43,578 nt of DNA from Planctomycetota bacterium (GTDB lineage: Bacteria; Planctomycetota; Phycisphaerae; Tepidisphaerales; Tepidisphaeraceae). Location of the stretch: positions 1 to 43,578 of the forward strand of contig JAPLNB010000131.1 of the NCBI GenBank assembly GCA_026693085.1, in the 5' to 3' direction. Positions 42,658 through 43,578 of this stretch are shown piece by piece; position 1 is the stretch's first letter; each line of letters opens with the position of its first letter. A program made the position numbers and the translations under genes. The notes under the pieces were generated by a model. It did not search any database and had not been told where the DNA came from. It saw nothing but the letters and a program-made list of their open reading frames with translations.

Positions 42658-43431
42658 ATGATTGCGAACAATACATCGGAGAAGATCGTTACGATCGAGA
42701 TTCGACGCCAAGACGGGCCACACAACCCCTCCCGATGGGAGAAGTTTGCCGTGCCCTATCGGCCCAACATGAACATCATCTCCTGCTTGCAGTACATCGC
42801 GGCGCATCCGATCATGACCAACGGCCAGGAGACCACTCCCCCCGTCTGGGACGCCGGCTGCCTCGAAGAAGTCTGCGGCGCCTGCACCATGGTCATCAAT
42901 GGCCACGTCCGGCAGGCGTGCTCAGCCTTGGTCGAGAAGTTGGGCGCACCGCAAAAGCCCATCACTCTCGAACCCATGACCAAGTTCCCGGTCGTACGCG
43001 ATCTGTTCGTCGACCGCCAACGCCTGTTCAATGACCTCAAACGCACCAAGTGCTGGGTGCCCATTGATGGCACCTACGACCTTGGGCCCGGACCGGTCAT
43101 GCGCCAACGCCTGCAGGAAGAGCGATATCCCCTCTCCCGTTGCATCAGTTGCGGCTGCTGCCTCGAAGCCTGCCCCCAGTATACGCCCGCCAATAAATTC
43201 GTCGGTGCAGCCATCATCAGCCAGGTGCGGTTGGTCAATACACATCCCATCGGCACCGACATGCGGGCCGAGCGGCTGGATGTCCTCATGGGCGAAGGCG
43301 GTGTCGCCGATTGCAGCAAGGCCGGCAACTGCGTCCAAGTCTGCCCCAAGAAAATCCCGCTCCTCGAATCAATCGCAGCCGTGCAACACGAGGCGACCGT
43401 CTATTCGATCAAGAGGTTCTTCGCCAGATAA
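42658..43431 (+). CDS. sdhB: succinate dehydrogenase/fumarate reductase iron-sulfur subunit
   Basis: A 257-residue protein from ATG 42658 (GGAG ten bases upstream). It carries electrons between the flavoprotein (SdhA) and the membrane quinone site. A 2Fe-2S cluster is held by C68, C73, C76 and C88 (GCLEEVCGAC), a 4Fe-4S cluster by C162, C165, C168 and C172 (CISCGCCLEACP), and a 3Fe-4S cluster by C219, C225 and C229 (CSKAGNCVQVCP). All are intact. The style matches the Bacillus/planctomycete type. The usual partners SdhA and SdhC are absent on both sides within the window, so they may lie beyond the right edge or elsewhere. Confidence 0.95.
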   Translation: MIANNTSEKIVTIEIRRQDGPHNPSRWEKFAVPYRPNMNIISCLQYIAAHPIMTNGQETTPPVWDAGCLEEVCGACTMVINGHVRQACSALVEKLGAPQKPITLEPMTKFPVVRDLFVDRQRLFNDLKRTKCWVPIDGTYDLGPGPVMRQRLQEERYPLSRCISCGCCLEACPQYTPANKFVGAAIISQVRLVNTHPIGTDMRAERLDVLMGEGGVADCSKAGNCVQVCPKKIPLLESIAAVQHEATVYSIKRFFAR

Positions 43432-43578
43432 TCTCCAATCTGCCCATTTTACCGACTCGATCCGGACTCGCTGCATTGACAGGGTGCATAACCGTCGTTG
43501 TCGGCCAAGGATGGCCGATAAGGGATATGGCGAACGAAATCCAAGGGAACTTCGATCACGGAGGATCGACCCTGCCTC
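43432..43578. other. 3' end of window, hairpin and possible gene start
   Basis: TCGGCC (43501-43506) pairs with GGCCGA (43513-43518), with no T-run after it. Two ATGs (43511 and 43527) open frames that reach the window edge; neither has a well-spaced ribosome site, so no gene is called. Confidence 0.4.

Noticed and set aside
43511-43578. Gene start at the right edge
   Set aside because: Two overlapping ATGs in different frames both stay open for only 50-70 bases, and neither has a properly spaced ribosome site.
1-43578. tRNA, rRNA or CRISPR features
   Set aside because: I scanned by eye for T-loop patterns (GGTTCGAATC-like) and for short regularly spaced repeats. Hits such as GGTTCGAATG at 17721 lie inside lysC. 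No array or RNA gene was found, though a program search would be more sensitive.

Overview
The window looks like chromosomal DNA of a planctomycete, most plausibly an uncultured Phycisphaerae-like lineage. That placement is an inference from gene content and high GC, not from a marker gene. The supporting traits are three twin-arginine-exported Gfo/Idh/MocA proteins with ThuA and HEAT-repeat companions, a GFTLVE pseudopilin with a large C-terminal domain, a PilM-type locus with unusual single-pass partner proteins, an anaerobic sulfatase maturase, and several secreted polysaccharide hydrolases.

Layout. 1-320: remnant of an IS701-like transposase. 447-12000: a polysaccharide and accessory region. 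It holds a secreted TIM-barrel hydrolase-like protein, a double-rubredoxin flavoprotein reductase beside a decayed rubrerythrin, a GH28-like protein, a GH10 xylanase-like protein, a GH43-like beta-propeller, a secreted coiled-coil protein, and two copies of a repeat of about 340 bp carrying a small Cys-rich ORF. Copy B of the repeat ends exactly where a HAF-repeat gene is truncated, and that gene also carries a frame-breaking 23-bp tandem duplication. 12199-17068: HEAT-repeat protein and two Tat-type Gfo/Idh/MocA oxidoreductases. 17250-18491: aspartate kinase with a good promoter. 18526-19455: pseudopilin-propeller fusion.

19628-24618: the most interesting metabolic unit. A class II aldolase, an L-fucose-isomerase-family protein and an FGGY kinase are joined by two ATGA overlaps, and a zinc dehydrogenase is divergent from them. 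It reads as a self-contained isomerase/kinase/aldolase route for an unidentified sugar. 24749-27062: ThuA protein plus a third Gfo/Idh/MocA protein, closed by a strong terminator. 27324-29685: an arrestin-like protein coupled to a P-loop NTPase, then the sulfatase maturase with a SEC-C tail.

29739-36068: housekeeping and mixed genes: metF, a Dabb protein, a glycosyltransferase, a GNAT protein, a xylose-isomerase-like TIM barrel, dtd and mtaB. 36664-42469: PilM and two large single-pass partners, ending in a clear terminator. 42658-43431: succinate dehydrogenase/fumarate reductase iron-sulfur subunit without its partners. I found no rRNA, tRNA or CRISPR array.
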